DNA of 64,000 bases from Microbacterium suaedae (GCF_003254645.1 NZ_PNFD01000001.1:868001-932000), one strand, 5' to 3'; positions 50,977 to 59,885 are shown, numbered from the stretch's first letter. Numbers and translations: made by a program. Notes: a model not told the origin generated them from the letters alone.

Positions 50977-52736
50977 GCGTCGCTCCCTTCCTCGAGCGGC
51001 TGGCGCGGCTGGCCGCGCGGCACCGATCGGAACAGGCTCTGGGTGTACTCGTGCTGCGGATCGGCGAACACGCTCCGGCACGGCCCGGTCTCGACGATCG
51101 CGCCGTGCTGCATGACCGAGACGTGGTCACAGATGTCGGCGACGACGCCGAAGCTGTGGGTGACGATGAGGACCGACATGCCGCTCTTCTCACGCAGATC
51201 GCGCAGCAGATCGAGCACCTCGGCCTGCACCGTCACGTCGAGGGCCGTGGTCGGCTCGTCGGCGATGAGCAGATCGGGCTCGGTGGCGACGGCCGCCGCG
51301 ATGAGCACGCGCTGCGCCATGCCGCCCGAAAGCTGGTGCGGATACGCAGCGAACGTGCGCTCGGGATCCGGGATCCCGACCGTCGCGAGCAGGTCGAGCG
51401 CCTTCTTCTTCGCGTCGGCCTTCGACATCCCGTGCACGACGCGGAGCGGATCCGTGAACTGATCGCCGACCGTGAAGGCGGGGTCGAGGTTCGACATCGG
51501 CTCCTGCGGCACGTAGGCGATGCGGGATCCGCGCAGCCGATTCATCTCGCGCGGCGACAGCGCCGTGAGCTCCTGGCCGTCGAAGCGGATGGATCCGTTC
51601 ACAACCTGGCCGCCGGTCGCGAGCAGGCCGAGCACGGCGAACGCCGTCTGCGATTTGCCGGATCCCGACTCGCCGATGAGCCCGTGCACCTGCCCGCGAC
51701 GGACCGTGAGGTTCGCGTCGTGGACGACGGTCTTCCAGCCCTCGTCGCCCGGGTAGGCGACGGCGAGGTTCTCGATCTCGAGGAGCGGATCCGCCTGGCC
51801 GTCGTCCTCATGGACGATCGCCTTCTCGGGGGCGCGCTCGGCTCCCCAGGGCGCGCGGGCGGCCTTCGCGGATCCGTGGGATCCCTCGAGCTCGTCGCGC
51901 AGGGCCGTTCCGAGCAGGACGAGCGCGATCATCGTCAGGCCGAGCGCGAGCGCCGGCCAGAGCACGAGCTGGGGCGCTCGGGTGAGCTGGTAGAAGCCCT
52001 CGCTGAGCATCTGTCCCCAGGTCGGGGTGTCGGGCGAGCCGAGGCCGAGGAAGTCGAGCGCGGCCATCATCCCGATACCGCCCGCGATGATGCCGGAGGT
52101 GAGCAGGATGATCGGCGCACGCACGGCCGTGAGCACGTGGCGGCCGATGATCGCCGGGGTCGTGAGCCCGCTCGTGCGCGCCGCGTCGATGAAGAGCTCG
52201 TTCCGCACGGCTCGCACCGAGTTGTAGACGACGCGGTAGTAGGTGGGGGAGATGATCGCGCCGAAGAGCGCCATCGTCAGCCACATCGACGGCCCGAAGG
52301 CGGCGCGCGCCGCGAGCAGGACGACCATGCCCGGCAGCGACATCGTGAGTGACGTCAGCCAGGAGGCGGCGGTGTCCGTCCAGCCGCCGAAATAGCCCGC
52401 GATGAGTCCGCCCGTCACGCCGATGACGGCCGCGACAATCGCGACGACGAGGCCGCCCGCGAGCGAGTAGGTCGTTCCGATGATGAGGCGCGAGAGCACA
52501 TCCCGCCCCGCACTGTCGGTTCCGAGCGCGTGCCCGTCGCCCGGTTCGCCGAACACGTTCCGCACATCGGTGACCGTGGGATCCATCGGTGCGAGCCACG
52601 GTGCCGCGAGCGCGACGAGCGCGACGAGCGCGAGGAAGACGATCGAGGGCGCGCCCAGCGGGTGGCGCACGAGGCGCGCGAGAACGTGGTCGCTGCCGCC
52701 CGTGCGGGCGATCGTGGTGACGAGGGTCGTGGTCAT
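50973..52736 (-). CDS. Fused ABC importer permease and ATPase (DppC-DppD fusion)
   Basis: A single 587-residue protein. Residues about 1-280 are a DppC-type permease with the inner-membrane signature [20 protein letters not shown] and [16 protein letters not shown] end. A linker of about 40 residues rich in Ala and Glu follows. Residues about 320-587 are an ATPase: [33 protein letters not shown] and [12 protein letters not shown]. The fusion has an intact frame with no stop or start between the halves. Start ATG at 52736 overlaps the DppB-like gene by 4 bases. Confidence 0.94.
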   Translation of the reverse strand: MTTTLVTTIARTGGSDHVLARLVRHPLGAPSIVFLALVALVALAAPWLAPMDPTVTDVRNVFGEPGDGHALGTDSAGRDVLSRLIIGTTYSLAGGLVVAIVAAVIGVTGGLIAGYFGGWTDTAASWLTSLTMSLPGMVVLLAARAAFGPSMWLTMALFGAIISPTYYRVVYNSVRAVRNELFIDAARTSGLTTPAIIGRHVLTAVRAPIILLTSGIIAGGIGMMAALDFLGLGSPDTPTWGQMLSEGFYQLTRAPQLVLWPALALGLTMIALVLLGTALRDELEGSHGSAKAARAPWGAERAPEKAIVHEDDGQADPLLEIENLAVAYPGDEGWKTVVHDANLTVRRGQVHGLIGESGSGKSQTAFAVLGLLATGGQVVNGSIRFDGQELTALSPREMNRLRGSRIAYVPQEPMSNLDPAFTVGDQFTDPLRVVHGMSKADAKKKALDLLATVGIPDPERTFAAYPHQLSGGMAQRVLIAAAVATEPDLLIADEPTTALDVTVQAEVLDLLRDLREKSGMSVLIVTHSFGVVADICDHVSVMQHGAIVETGPCRSVFADPQHEYTQSLFRSVPRGQPRQPLEEGSDA

Positions 52737-53674
52737 GACAGCCTCACCTTCGGGTTGATGACGCCCTGAAGCAGGTCGACGATGAGGTTGACGACGATGA
52801 CCATCGCGCCCATGACGAGCACGATGCCCATCATGAGCGGCACATCGCCCTGCGTCGTGCTCGTGAGCGTGATGGGGCCGAGGCCGGGGATCGAGAAGAT
52901 CTGCTCGACGACGACGGCCGCCGAGAGGATGATGACGAACTGCAGGCCGAGCACGCTGAGCGCGGGGCCGCCCGCGTTGCGGAGCACGTAGCGGTAGACG
53001 ACGCGCTTCTCGGGCAGGCCGCGGCTGCGCAGCGTGCGCACGTGATCGCGGCCGAGAACGTCGAGGACGGATCCGCGCACCTGCTGGGCGACGCCGCCGA
53101 CGGATCCGATCGCGAGCGCGAGGATCGGAAGCGTCACCGACTGCAGCCAGCCTCCCGGCGAATCGGTGAACGGTGTGTACCCCGTCGCGGGGAACCAGTC
53201 GAGCTGCACCGCGAAGAGGAGCACGAGCCCGACGGCGATGAGAAAGCCGGGGATCGCCTGGCCGAGGACCGCGAGGATCTGCACGACCCGGTCGAGGGCG
53301 CCACGGCGGGTGGCCGCGACGACGCCGAGGACGACACCGAAGATCCCCGTGAGCAGGACGGATCCGATCGCGAGAATCACCGTGACGCTCGTGCGGTCGA
53401 AGACGGTCGCGCCGACGGGCTGTCCCGTGAACCAGGACCGCCCCATGTCGCCCGTGACGAGCGCCGCGGCCCATGCCGCGAACTGCTCGACGAGCGGCCG
53501 GTCGAGGCCGAAACGCTCTTCGACGATCGCCACCTGCTCGGGGCCTGCGGTCTGGCCCGCGATCTGCTGCGCGATGTCGGCGGTTCCCATCCGGAGCAGG
53601 AAGTACGCGGCGATCGCGAGGACCATCAGCAGCACTGCGCCGGACGCGATGCGTTTGAGGAGAAAGTTCAGCAT
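52733..53674 (-). CDS. Oligopeptide-type ABC importer permease (DppB-like)
   Basis: A 313-residue membrane protein with six helices. GLDRPLVEQFAAWAAALVTG and the EAA loop RTLRSRGLPEKRVVYRYVLR are DppB/OppB motifs, and the C-terminus ends [14 protein letters not shown] as in the family. It follows the substrate-binding protein gene by 56 bases and overlaps the fused permease-ATPase by 4 bases. Confidence 0.95.
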   Translation of the reverse strand: MLNFLLKRIASGAVLLMVLAIAAYFLLRMGTADIAQQIAGQTAGPEQVAIVEERFGLDRPLVEQFAAWAAALVTGDMGRSWFTGQPVGATVFDRTSVTVILAIGSVLLTGIFGVVLGVVAATRRGALDRVVQILAVLGQAIPGFLIAVGLVLLFAVQLDWFPATGYTPFTDSPGGWLQSVTLPILALAIGSVGGVAQQVRGSVLDVLGRDHVRTLRSRGLPEKRVVYRYVLRNAGGPALSVLGLQFVIILSAAVVVEQIFSIPGLGPITLTSTTQGDVPLMMGIVLVMGAMVIVVNLIVDLLQGVINPKVRLS

Positions 53675-53730
53675 GTCTCAGCCTTCGTCGGAGGGGGCGG
53701 GGCGCAGCACGCGCCCCGCCACCCGGTCGA

Positions 53731-55263
53731 TCACTCGGGAACGATGTCCCACAGGTTCGGAACGGCCTGACCGACCTTCTGCGTGGCGGTCGTGCCCGGG
53801 GCCGTGACGATGACCCCGTCGACGCGATAGATCGGCGCGAACCACGCCTGCTCCACGAGGTACTCGTTCATCTCCTGCGCTGCCGCGTCGGCATCCTCGC
53901 CACCGTGGCGCATGCGCTCGGCAAGCTCCTGCACCGTCGGGTCGGTGACGTGCTGCACGTTCCACGCGGCGCCGGGGGCGACGGCCTGCTCATAGGTCTG
54001 CCATGCGAGCGCTTCCTGGTTCAGCCCGAACTGGAACGCGCCCCACTTGCCGCCGAGCAGATCGCCGATGAACGTCGACCCGACCTCGTCGGCGACGAGC
54101 GTGATGTTCGACTCCGCGAGCATGCCCGAGACGAGCTCGTAGTCCGACGCCGGCGTGAAGCTCGTCTTGGGCTGCACGATCTCGACACCGTCGGGGTAGC
54201 CCGCCTCCGCGAGCAGCTCCTTCGCCTTCTCGGGATCGTAGGGGTAGCGATCCTCGAGATCCTCGTCGTACGCCTCGGTGTCGACACCGAAGATCTGGGT
54301 GGTCGGCTCGCCGTGTCCGCTCTCGATCGCCTCAAGGAGCGCATCGCGGTCGAGCGCGTAGTTGATCGCCTGGCGGACCTTCACGTCGCCGAGCGCTTCG
54401 TTGACCGTGCCCTCGCGGTCGGAGAGGATGAACCCCTTCCAGTTGACCGGCGCATGGTGCGCCGTGTATCCGGCAGCCTCCGCGTCGGGCAGCTGCGAGA
54501 CGCTGTTCAGGTTCGAGTAGTCGACCTGGCTGTCGCGCAGGGCATTCTGCGTCGCGGTCGCGTCGGCGTAGAAGTTGATCGTGATCGAGTCGTAGTGCTG
54601 GGTCGACTCGTCCCAGTAGTCCTCGCGCGCCGTCAGCTCGTAGCGGGATCCGGGAATCGACGCCTCGAGATCGAGGACGTACGGACCGGATCCGATGGGC
54701 GTCGTCGCGGGATCGGTCGCGGCCGGGGACCCGACGACGCCTGCGTTCTGCGCGAGGTAGGCCTCGAGCCCAGGGTTGGGCTGCGAGAGCGTGATCGCGA
54801 TCGTGTCCTCATCGACGGCCTCGACCGCGTCGACATCGGAGAGGTTGCCCGCGTTGGGTGCGGCCCCGTCTCGATAGGCGAGCACGCTCTCGGCGGCGAC
54901 CTCGGCGGTCAGCTCCTCGCCGTCCGAGAAGGTGACGCCGTCACGCAGATCGAGCGTCAGCGTCGTCCGGTCGTCGTCCCACTCCCACGTCTCGGCGAGC
55001 CCGGGCTCGATCTCTCCTTCGGCGTTCATCCGCAGCAGGGTGTCGTAGACCGCCTGGAAGAAGAGCGCCTCGTTACCCCACGACCCTTCCGCGGGGTCCC
55101 AGGTCGAGACGTCGACGACCGCACCGAGACGGAGGTTCCCTCCGTCGTCGGACGAACCGTCGCCCGCCGATCCGTTCGATCCGCTGTCCGACCCGCCGGA
55201 GCAAGCCGTGAGAGTCAGTGCTGCGGCGGCCGCCACAGCGATTCCTGTGATCCGTCGATGCAT
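53731..55263 (-). CDS. ABC substrate-binding lipoprotein, family 5 (oligopeptide/glycoside)
   Basis: A 510-residue extracellular binding protein. The lipobox LTLTACSGG gives a lipid-anchored Cys at residue 20, followed by a Gly/Ser/Asp linker. LAETWEWDDDRTTLTLDLRD and the KVRQAINYALDRDALL segment are family 5 signatures. Family 5 proteins bind peptides, nickel or, in several bacteria, oligosaccharides and glycosides. As the first gene of the operon with GH1 and GH78 enzymes, a glycoside ligand is likely. The promoter and TetR operator should lie in the 143 bases upstream. Confidence 0.94.
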   Translation of the reverse strand: MHRRITGIAVAAAAALTLTACSGGSDSGSNGSAGDGSSDDGGNLRLGAVVDVSTWDPAEGSWGNEALFFQAVYDTLLRMNAEGEIEPGLAETWEWDDDRTTLTLDLRDGVTFSDGEELTAEVAAESVLAYRDGAAPNAGNLSDVDAVEAVDEDTIAITLSQPNPGLEAYLAQNAGVVGSPAATDPATTPIGSGPYVLDLEASIPGSRYELTAREDYWDESTQHYDSITINFYADATATQNALRDSQVDYSNLNSVSQLPDAEAAGYTAHHAPVNWKGFILSDREGTVNEALGDVKVRQAINYALDRDALLEAIESGHGEPTTQIFGVDTEAYDEDLEDRYPYDPEKAKELLAEAGYPDGVEIVQPKTSFTPASDYELVSGMLAESNITLVADEVGSTFIGDLLGGKWGAFQFGLNQEALAWQTYEQAVAPGAAWNVQHVTDPTVQELAERMRHGGEDADAAAQEMNEYLVEQAWFAPIYRVDGVIVTAPGTTATQKVGQAVPNLWDIVPE

Positions 55264-55343
55264 CGTCGCATTCCTCTTTCACCGTCGAAGGCGCCGCGGG
55301 GATCCGCAGCTGAGGTGACGCTAGCACCAAAACTTATAGCGCT

Positions 55344-55379
55344 CAACATTTTCAATTTCGGCGAATTGCAACATTTTCA
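55344..55379. promoter_or_regulatory. AT-rich direct repeats between divergent TetR gene and ABC operon
   Basis: CAACATTTTCA occurs twice, at 55344-55354 and 55369-55379, 25 bases apart on the same face of the helix spacing (about 2.4 turns). A short inverted repeat CAATT-6-AATTG lies between at 55353-55368. This is the most AT-rich stretch nearby and is a good candidate for the regulator's operator and promoter. Confidence 0.5.
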
Positions 55380-55406
55380 TCACGCCGCCTGCTACCGTCG
55401 GCTCAC

Positions 55407-56012
55407 ATGAGTGGCTCACAGGTCGAGTACCGTCGCGGCGAGTACCGGAAGTCCGCCGCGCGGCGCGAGCAGATCCTCGAAGCGGCCTTCGCCGTGTTCT
55501 CCGAGCTGGGTTACACGGCGAGTTCGGTCAGCGAGATCTCCCGCCGCGTCGGCATGACGCAGACGGGCGTCCTGCACCATTTCAAGGGCGGCAAGACGGC
55601 CCTGCTGCAGGCCGTGCTCGACCGACGCGATGAAGAAGCGCAGCGCATCATCTCGGACAAACGGGGCATCGAGTTCCTGCGCTCACTCGCGCGAATCACC
55701 GAGACGCAGCTCGACAAGCGCGGCATGATCCAGGCCTACCGGATGCTGTCGACCGAAGCGATCAACCCCGACCACCCGGCCCACGAGCACTTCCGCGAGC
55801 GCCAGCAGATGGTGGTGAGGGGCGTCGAGAAGGCGTTCCGCGAGGCTGCGGAGGATGGAGACGCCCCCGCCGACCTCGATGCCCGCGCGGCAGCGCTCTC
55901 GTCACTCGCGATGACGGAAGGCCTCGAGGTGATGTGGCTCAACGGCTTCGACGTCGACATGGTCGCAGGATCCCGCCGCCACATCCAGCAGTTCCTGACG
56001 ACCGAGCTCTGA
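55407..56012 (+). CDS. TetR-family transcriptional regulator
   Basis: A 201-residue regulator. The helix-turn-helix lies at residues about 20-60: AAFAVFSELGYTASSVSEIS followed by RRVGMTQTGVLHHFKGGK. The C-terminal ligand domain is helical. It is divergent from the glycoside importer operon and shares its 143-base promoter region, so it most likely represses that operon. Use of a TetR rather than a LacI regulator for a sugar operon is less common. Its gene is followed by elements A5 and A6. Confidence 0.92.
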   Translation: MSGSQVEYRRGEYRKSAARREQILEAAFAVFSELGYTASSVSEISRRVGMTQTGVLHHFKGGKTALLQAVLDRRDEEAQRIISDKRGIEFLRSLARITETQLDKRGMIQAYRMLSTEAINPDHPAHEHFRERQQMVVRGVEKAFREAAEDGDAPADLDARAAALSSLAMTEGLEVMWLNGFDVDMVAGSRRHIQQFLTTEL

Positions 56013-56027
56013 CCCGCCTCTCAGCAT

Positions 56028-56106
56028 CACAACGCAGTCAATTCGGCACGACAGGGGCGAGAACAGGCCGAAGTGCGCCGCTGCGGGCCGGATTGACTGC
56101 GTTGTG
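56028..56106. repeat. Family A 79-bp palindromic element A5
   Basis: Arms CACAACGCAGTCAAT and ATTGACTGCGTTGTG pair perfectly. It starts 15 bases after the TetR gene stop. Confidence 0.95.
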
Positions 56107-56167
56107 TTGGAACAGCCACACTCTGCGTGCTGTGCTCCAGCGCACCCCCTGAGCGCGGCGCCCCCAA

Positions 56168-56246
56168 CACAACGCAGTCGATTCGGCGGAGAGGTCGCCG
56201 AATCGGGCCGGATCCGTCTTCTCCAGCCCAGATCGACTGCGTTGTG
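56168..56246. repeat. Family A 79-bp palindromic element A6
   Basis: Arms CACAACGCAGTCGAT and ATCGACTGCGTTGTG pair perfectly. The core holds its own small hairpin (TTCGGCG and CGCCGAA). It lies 12 bases from the stop of the convergent DUF2231 gene and forms a doublet with A5, 140 bases apart. Confidence 0.95.
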
Positions 56247-56258
56247 TTGGAGCAGCCC

Positions 56259-56735
56259 TCATCCCCACACGGAGCGGGCGCCGGCCTCACCGATGAGGAT
56301 CACGAGGACGGTGCTGCCCACCGCCACCACGATCGCGGCCGCGGCGAGCGCGACGGTGATCGCGCGGTGCGACACCGGGGGCCGCTCGCCGCGCGGCGCG
56401 GGGCGCCACCGGAACCACGCCCACTGCGCCACCGCGACGACGGCCAGCGCGATCGCCCACGGCGGGAGCATCCGGGCGAGGTCCTCGTGCGCGAGCACGG
56501 ACGGCACCGGGCCGACATCGGCCTTCAGCGATTCCCCGGAAAGGAAGGTGAGGGGCATCAGCACCAGCACAACCAGGGCGAGGCCGGGCGTCACGACACC
56601 GAGTCGCCGTCGCGCGGCCGGCCAGATCGTGCCGACGACGAGCGCGAGCGCCGCAAGCGGCAGCAGCACGACGACGGCGTGAACGATGAGGGGATGCAGC
56701 GGCAACCCCATGACGTCGAGCTCGGTGAGGTCCAT
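56259..56735 (-). CDS. DUF2231-like membrane protein
   Basis: A 158-residue protein with four hydrophobic segments, started at the ATG at 56735. LDVMGLPLHPLIVHAVVVLLPL near the N-terminus, with HPLIVH, is the DUF2231 family hallmark; that His pair suggests a heme or metal site. It lies divergent to the ECF sigma gene, 81 bases away, so it may be a target of that sigma factor. Role not known. Confidence 0.8.
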   Translation of the reverse strand: MDLTELDVMGLPLHPLIVHAVVVLLPLAALALVVGTIWPAARRRLGVVTPGLALVVLVLMPLTFLSGESLKADVGPVPSVLAHEDLARMLPPWAIALAVVAVAQWAWFRWRPAPRGERPPVSHRAITVALAAAAIVVAVGSTVLVILIGEAGARSVWG

Positions 56736-56816
56736 ACTCGTGACACGAGCCCGCGCCCGCTCGAGTTCAGGTGAACCCCTGCGGGCCCCGCCTCGTGTCA
56801 CCACAGGAGGTGGCAG

Positions 56817-57323
56817 ATGCCGGACGACGACGCCGAGCGACTGGGCGCGCTCTTCGACGCCCATGCGGCGCCCGTGCGCCGATACGTCGTGCACCTCACG
56901 GGCGATGCGGCGGGTGCCGACGACGTCGTCCAGGAGACCCTGCTGCGGGCCTGGCGCACACCGAAGATCCTTGCCGAGGATCCGTCGTCCGTACGCTCGT
57001 GGATGTACACCGTGGCGCGGCACCTCGTCGTCGACGAGGCGCGCAGCGCGCACGCCCGGCATGAGAACGCCGTCGCGGATCCGCCCGACACCGCCGTGCG
57101 CGACGCGACGGACGCCGTCTTCGACGCGATCCTCATCGAGGAGGCACTCTGCTCGCTGAGCGACGCACACCGGATCGTCGTCGTCCGCGCCTACTACGGC
57201 GGATGCACCGTCGCCGAGATCGCGGCCGAACTCGACGTGCCTTCCGGCACCGTCAAATCACGCCTGCACTACGGACTGCGCGCCCTGCGCCTCGCGCTGC
57301 AGGAGAAGGGAGTGACGCGATGA
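56817..57323 (+). CDS. ECF-family RNA polymerase sigma factor
   Basis: A 168-residue ECF sigma factor. Region 2 is GDAAGADDVVQETLLRAWRT near the N-terminus and region 4 is the helix-turn-helix VAEIAAELDVPSGTVKSRLH. The ATG follows a strong AGGAGGTGG. It overlaps the anti-sigma gene by 4 bases, so the two are made together. It is close in type to SigK/SigL-like factors by its pairing with an anti-sigma factor and a small lipoprotein. The stimulus is unknown. Confidence 0.94.
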   Translation: MPDDDAERLGALFDAHAAPVRRYVVHLTGDAAGADDVVQETLLRAWRTPKILAEDPSSVRSWMYTVARHLVVDEARSAHARHENAVADPPDTAVRDATDAVFDAILIEEALCSLSDAHRIVVVRAYYGGCTVAEIAAELDVPSGTVKSRLHYGLRALRLALQEKGVTR

Positions 57324-58255
57324 GCCACCAAGAGCTCGCCGAGTGGGACGCCGCGTATGTGCTCGGGGCGCTCAGCCCGGCCGATCGCGCGCGATTCGAG
57401 GAGCACCTCGAGGAGTGCGGTCCCTGCCGCGCCTCCCTCACCGAGCTCGCGCCGCTGCCGGGGCTGCTGTCGCGCGTCCCGCGCGAGCGCGCGGAGGGGC
57501 TCGCCGCCGTCGGCGCGGATCCCGCAGGAGCCGCGGGATCCGATACGAACCCGACGGATCCGGACCACGCACATGCAAGCGTCGCGGGGCCTTCGGATAC
57601 AGACGCGGGCGAGAACCTCCGGACCGCGCAGGGCGCGCACGACACGAGCGCGAATCCGGTAAGCATGGACGAAGTGCGAGGGCGTCCGACGGGTGCGCAC
57701 GCACGGTCCCTGGGCGCTGTCCGGAAGGTGAATCCGTTGGAACCGGCGGTCCCGGGCAACGACGCGGACGCCCGCGCGCGGATCGTCGACTTCGCCAGCG
57801 CGCGTCATCGCCGCCGCCGCGTCGTCGGTGCGGTCGTCGGCGCGGCCGCGGTCGTGGCGCTCACTGCCGCGATCGCGATTCCGCTGCTGGTTTCGGGCGG
57901 CAGCCCCGAGGATCCGCCGGGCGACACGCTCGCGCTCGAGGCCGTCGTCGACGTGCCGGTCTCGGCGTCCGTCGCCCTCACCGACGTGCCGTGGGGTACG
58001 CGCGTCGACATGACATGCCGCTACGAGCAGATGCCCGGTGCCCCGGCCGACGGATGGGGATACGCCCTCGTCGTCGTCGCGGCCGACGGCACGGAGAGCG
58101 AGCTGTCCACGTGGCGCGCGTATGCCGGATCCACCGCCGAACTCAGCGCCGGAACGGAGCTCTCACCCGACGAGATCGCCTCGATCGAGGTGCGCTCGAT
58201 CGCGAACGACGCCGTGCTGCTGCAGGGCGATCCGGCGGATGCGATCGGAGAGTGA
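57320..58255 (+). CDS. Zinc-finger anti-sigma factor with membrane span
   Basis: A 311-residue protein. The N-terminal zinc anti-sigma motif is EEHLEECGPCRASL (H-x3-C-x2-C), at about residues 30-40. A long Asp/Pro/Ala-rich linker follows, then one membrane helix (GAVVGAAAVVALTAAIAIPL) at about residue 175, and an outer domain of about 115 residues. It would hold the sigma factor at the membrane until a signal outside is sensed. The linker is longer than in most RskA-type proteins. Confidence 0.9.
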   Translation: MSHQELAEWDAAYVLGALSPADRARFEEHLEECGPCRASLTELAPLPGLLSRVPRERAEGLAAVGADPAGAAGSDTNPTDPDHAHASVAGPSDTDAGENLRTAQGAHDTSANPVSMDEVRGRPTGAHARSLGAVRKVNPLEPAVPGNDADARARIVDFASARHRRRRVVGAVVGAAAVVALTAAIAIPLLVSGGSPEDPPGDTLALEAVVDVPVSASVALTDVPWGTRVDMTCRYEQMPGAPADGWGYALVVVAADGTESELSTWRAYAGSTAELSAGTELSPDEIASIEVRSIANDAVLLQGDPADAIGE

Positions 58256-58322
58256 ACTCTCCGGCGAGGCACGTCGTGTTCCCCATGACGGACCATCGAG
58301 GTCCGGGTCGAGGAGACACGTC

Positions 58323-58823
58323 ATGAATTCCATCGCAAGATCAGCCGCCGCGGGCGCCGCGATCGCGCTGGCGATCGGGCTGTCCGGATGCGGCGACATG
58401 TCCGGAACGTCGGGCGGCGGCTACGGGGCCCCCGCCGAGGACGAGCCCATGGACGATATGCAACAGACCTCACTCTCCACCGCTCAGTCCGATCTCGGCG
58501 AGATCGTCGTCGACGGTGAAGGCCTCACGGTGTACATGTTCGATCAGGACACGCAGGGCTCGGGCGAGAGCACGTGCGAGGGCGACTGCCTCGAGAACTG
58601 GCCCCCGGTCACGACCGAGCAGGATGCGACGGATGTCGCCGTCTCCGGCGTCACGGGCGAGATCGGCACGATCACGGGCACCGACGGATCCACCCAGCTC
58701 ACCCTCGACGGCTGGCCGCTGTACTACTTCGCGGGCGACGCCGAGCCCGGCGACGTGGCCGGCCAGGCCGTGGGCGAGATCTGGTGGGTGCTGGCGCCCG
58801 ACGGCGGCGTCGTCCGGGAGTGA
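58323..58823 (+). CDS. Secreted lipoprotein with repeated WPP/GDxxG motifs (COG4315-like)
   Basis: A 166-residue lipoprotein; the signal ends in IGLSGCGDM. The body has two similar segments, SDLGEIVVDGEGLTVYMFDQ with CLENWPPV, and TLDGWPLYYFAGDAEPGD, as in the secreted repeat family COG4315. Its function is unknown. It follows the anti-sigma gene by 67 bases and is probably co-regulated. Elements A7 and A8 lie past its stop. Confidence 0.88.
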   Translation: MNSIARSAAAGAAIALAIGLSGCGDMSGTSGGGYGAPAEDEPMDDMQQTSLSTAQSDLGEIVVDGEGLTVYMFDQDTQGSGESTCEGDCLENWPPVTTEQDATDVAVSGVTGEIGTITGTDGSTQLTLDGWPLYYFAGDAEPGDVAGQAVGEIWWVLAPDGGVVRE

Positions 58824-58838
58824 CCCCGACCGCCACAT

Positions 58839-58917
58839 CACAACGCAGTCAATACGAGCGGCGAACCGCCCAGATCCCCCTCCGGGGCACTTCCCGCCTC
58901 AGATTGACTGCGTTGTG
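58839..58917. repeat. Family A 79-bp palindromic element A7
   Basis: Arms CACAACGCAGTCAAT and ATTGACTGCGTTGTG pair perfectly. It starts 15 bases after the lipoprotein stop, in a convergent gap. Confidence 0.95.
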
Positions 58918-58953
58918 TGTTGGGCTGCTCGCGTATTGCGCGGGGCCCCACAT

Positions 58954-59033
58954 CACAACGCAGTCAATCTGTCGCATGAGGCGGTGGCTCCACCCCGTCA
59001 GCGCCGGCGGCGTCGCGCTTTGACTGCGCCGTG
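58954..59033. repeat. Family A element A8 (80 bp, degenerate right arm) overlapping a coding end
   Basis: Left arm CACAACGCAGTCAAT is perfect; the right arm reads TTTGACTGCGCCGTG. The element is 80 rather than 79 bp. Bases 58998-59033 are also the last 12 codons (with stop) of the minus-strand DUF559 gene. It forms a doublet with A7, 115 bases apart. Confidence 0.9.
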
Positions 59034-59885
59034 TTGCTGGGGTCCGCGGACGAGGAGCCCGGATAGAGCGTCCAGGAGGAGCCCCGACTCCCAAGAGAGC
59101 TGGTTCGCCGTCGGCCTGAGCGTGGTGTACCCGAGCCTCGCGGCCGCGAGGTCTCGACGCCGATCGCGCTCCTGCATTTCCCACCCGCCGTGAAAGGCCC
59201 GGCTGTCGCACTCGACGATGATCCATCCGTCGACCACGAGATCCACACGCCCGACGCCCGCGATGTCGACCTGCAGCTCGACGCTGACGCCGAATGTGCG
59301 ACAGAGCAGGCGGGCGAAGGTCTCGGGTCCCGCCTCGGCTCGTCCGTCGATGGCCGCGCGGATAGAGTGCCGGCGCAGCGGGATCATGGCGAAGACCGCG
59401 TCGAGCTGGTGCTCAGAGATGAAGCCGGTGTTCAGGGCGGAGTCGAGCGTCGCGATCGCGGGGCGTACGGGCTGACAGCCGACGGCCCGAGCGAGAGCGT
59501 GCACGGGATCCGCGAACAGAGAGTCGGCGTCCGATGGGTCGTCCCGCCAATGTACGACGATGCGGTGAGCCGTTCGGTCGAGCGGTGTGCCTCGCCGCCT
59601 GGGGGAACGGAGTCGGGAGCGATGGCGCGGGATCTGCACATGAAGCGAATCCTCCGCGGCGAACACATAGACATCGTTCTCGCGCAGCATCGACACGCAG
59701 TCGACCCGTCCGCCGACCCGCGCCGCACGCAGCACGCGATCCGAGTATTCACGTCGGACGTACACGTCTCGCCGCGCGTGGAAGAGGAGCCCGACGTCGA
59801 CGCTCGCGCGGATGGTCTCACGCGTCATCCCGTCGGCACGTAGGTCTTGATACGAGTAGCTGCGCGGGATCTCCATGCTGGTCAT
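58998..59885 (-). CDS. DUF559/AbiEi-like protein (Vsr-type endonuclease fold)
   Basis: A 295-residue protein started at the ATG at 59885 (MTSMEIPRSYSYQDLRADGM). The N-terminal 60 residues look like an AbiEi-type winged helix. The C-terminal domain has GVGRVDLVVDGWIIVECDSR, a PD-(D/E)XK-type core with D...ECD, followed by HGGWEMQERDRRRDLAAARL, as in DUF559 proteins related to very-short-patch repair nucleases. These genes are common and scattered in this bacterial group; the activity is unproven. The last residues, HGAVKARRRRR, are encoded by element A8. Confidence 0.85.
   Translation of the reverse strand: MTSMEIPRSYSYQDLRADGMTRETIRASVDVGLLFHARRDVYVRREYSDRVLRAARVGGRVDCVSMLRENDVYVFAAEDSLHVQIPRHRSRLRSPRRRGTPLDRTAHRIVVHWRDDPSDADSLFADPVHALARAVGCQPVRPAIATLDSALNTGFISEHQLDAVFAMIPLRRHSIRAAIDGRAEAGPETFARLLCRTFGVSVELQVDIAGVGRVDLVVDGWIIVECDSRAFHGGWEMQERDRRRDLAAARLGYTTLRPTANQLSWESGLLLDALSGLLVRGPQQHGAVKARRRRR

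Noticed and set aside
53475..53674. Reading the fused permease-ATPase from far upstream, inside the DppB-like gene
   Set aside because: The upstream part of that frame is an out-of-frame, arginine-rich shadow of the DppB-like gene; the permease domain begins at the ATG at 52736.
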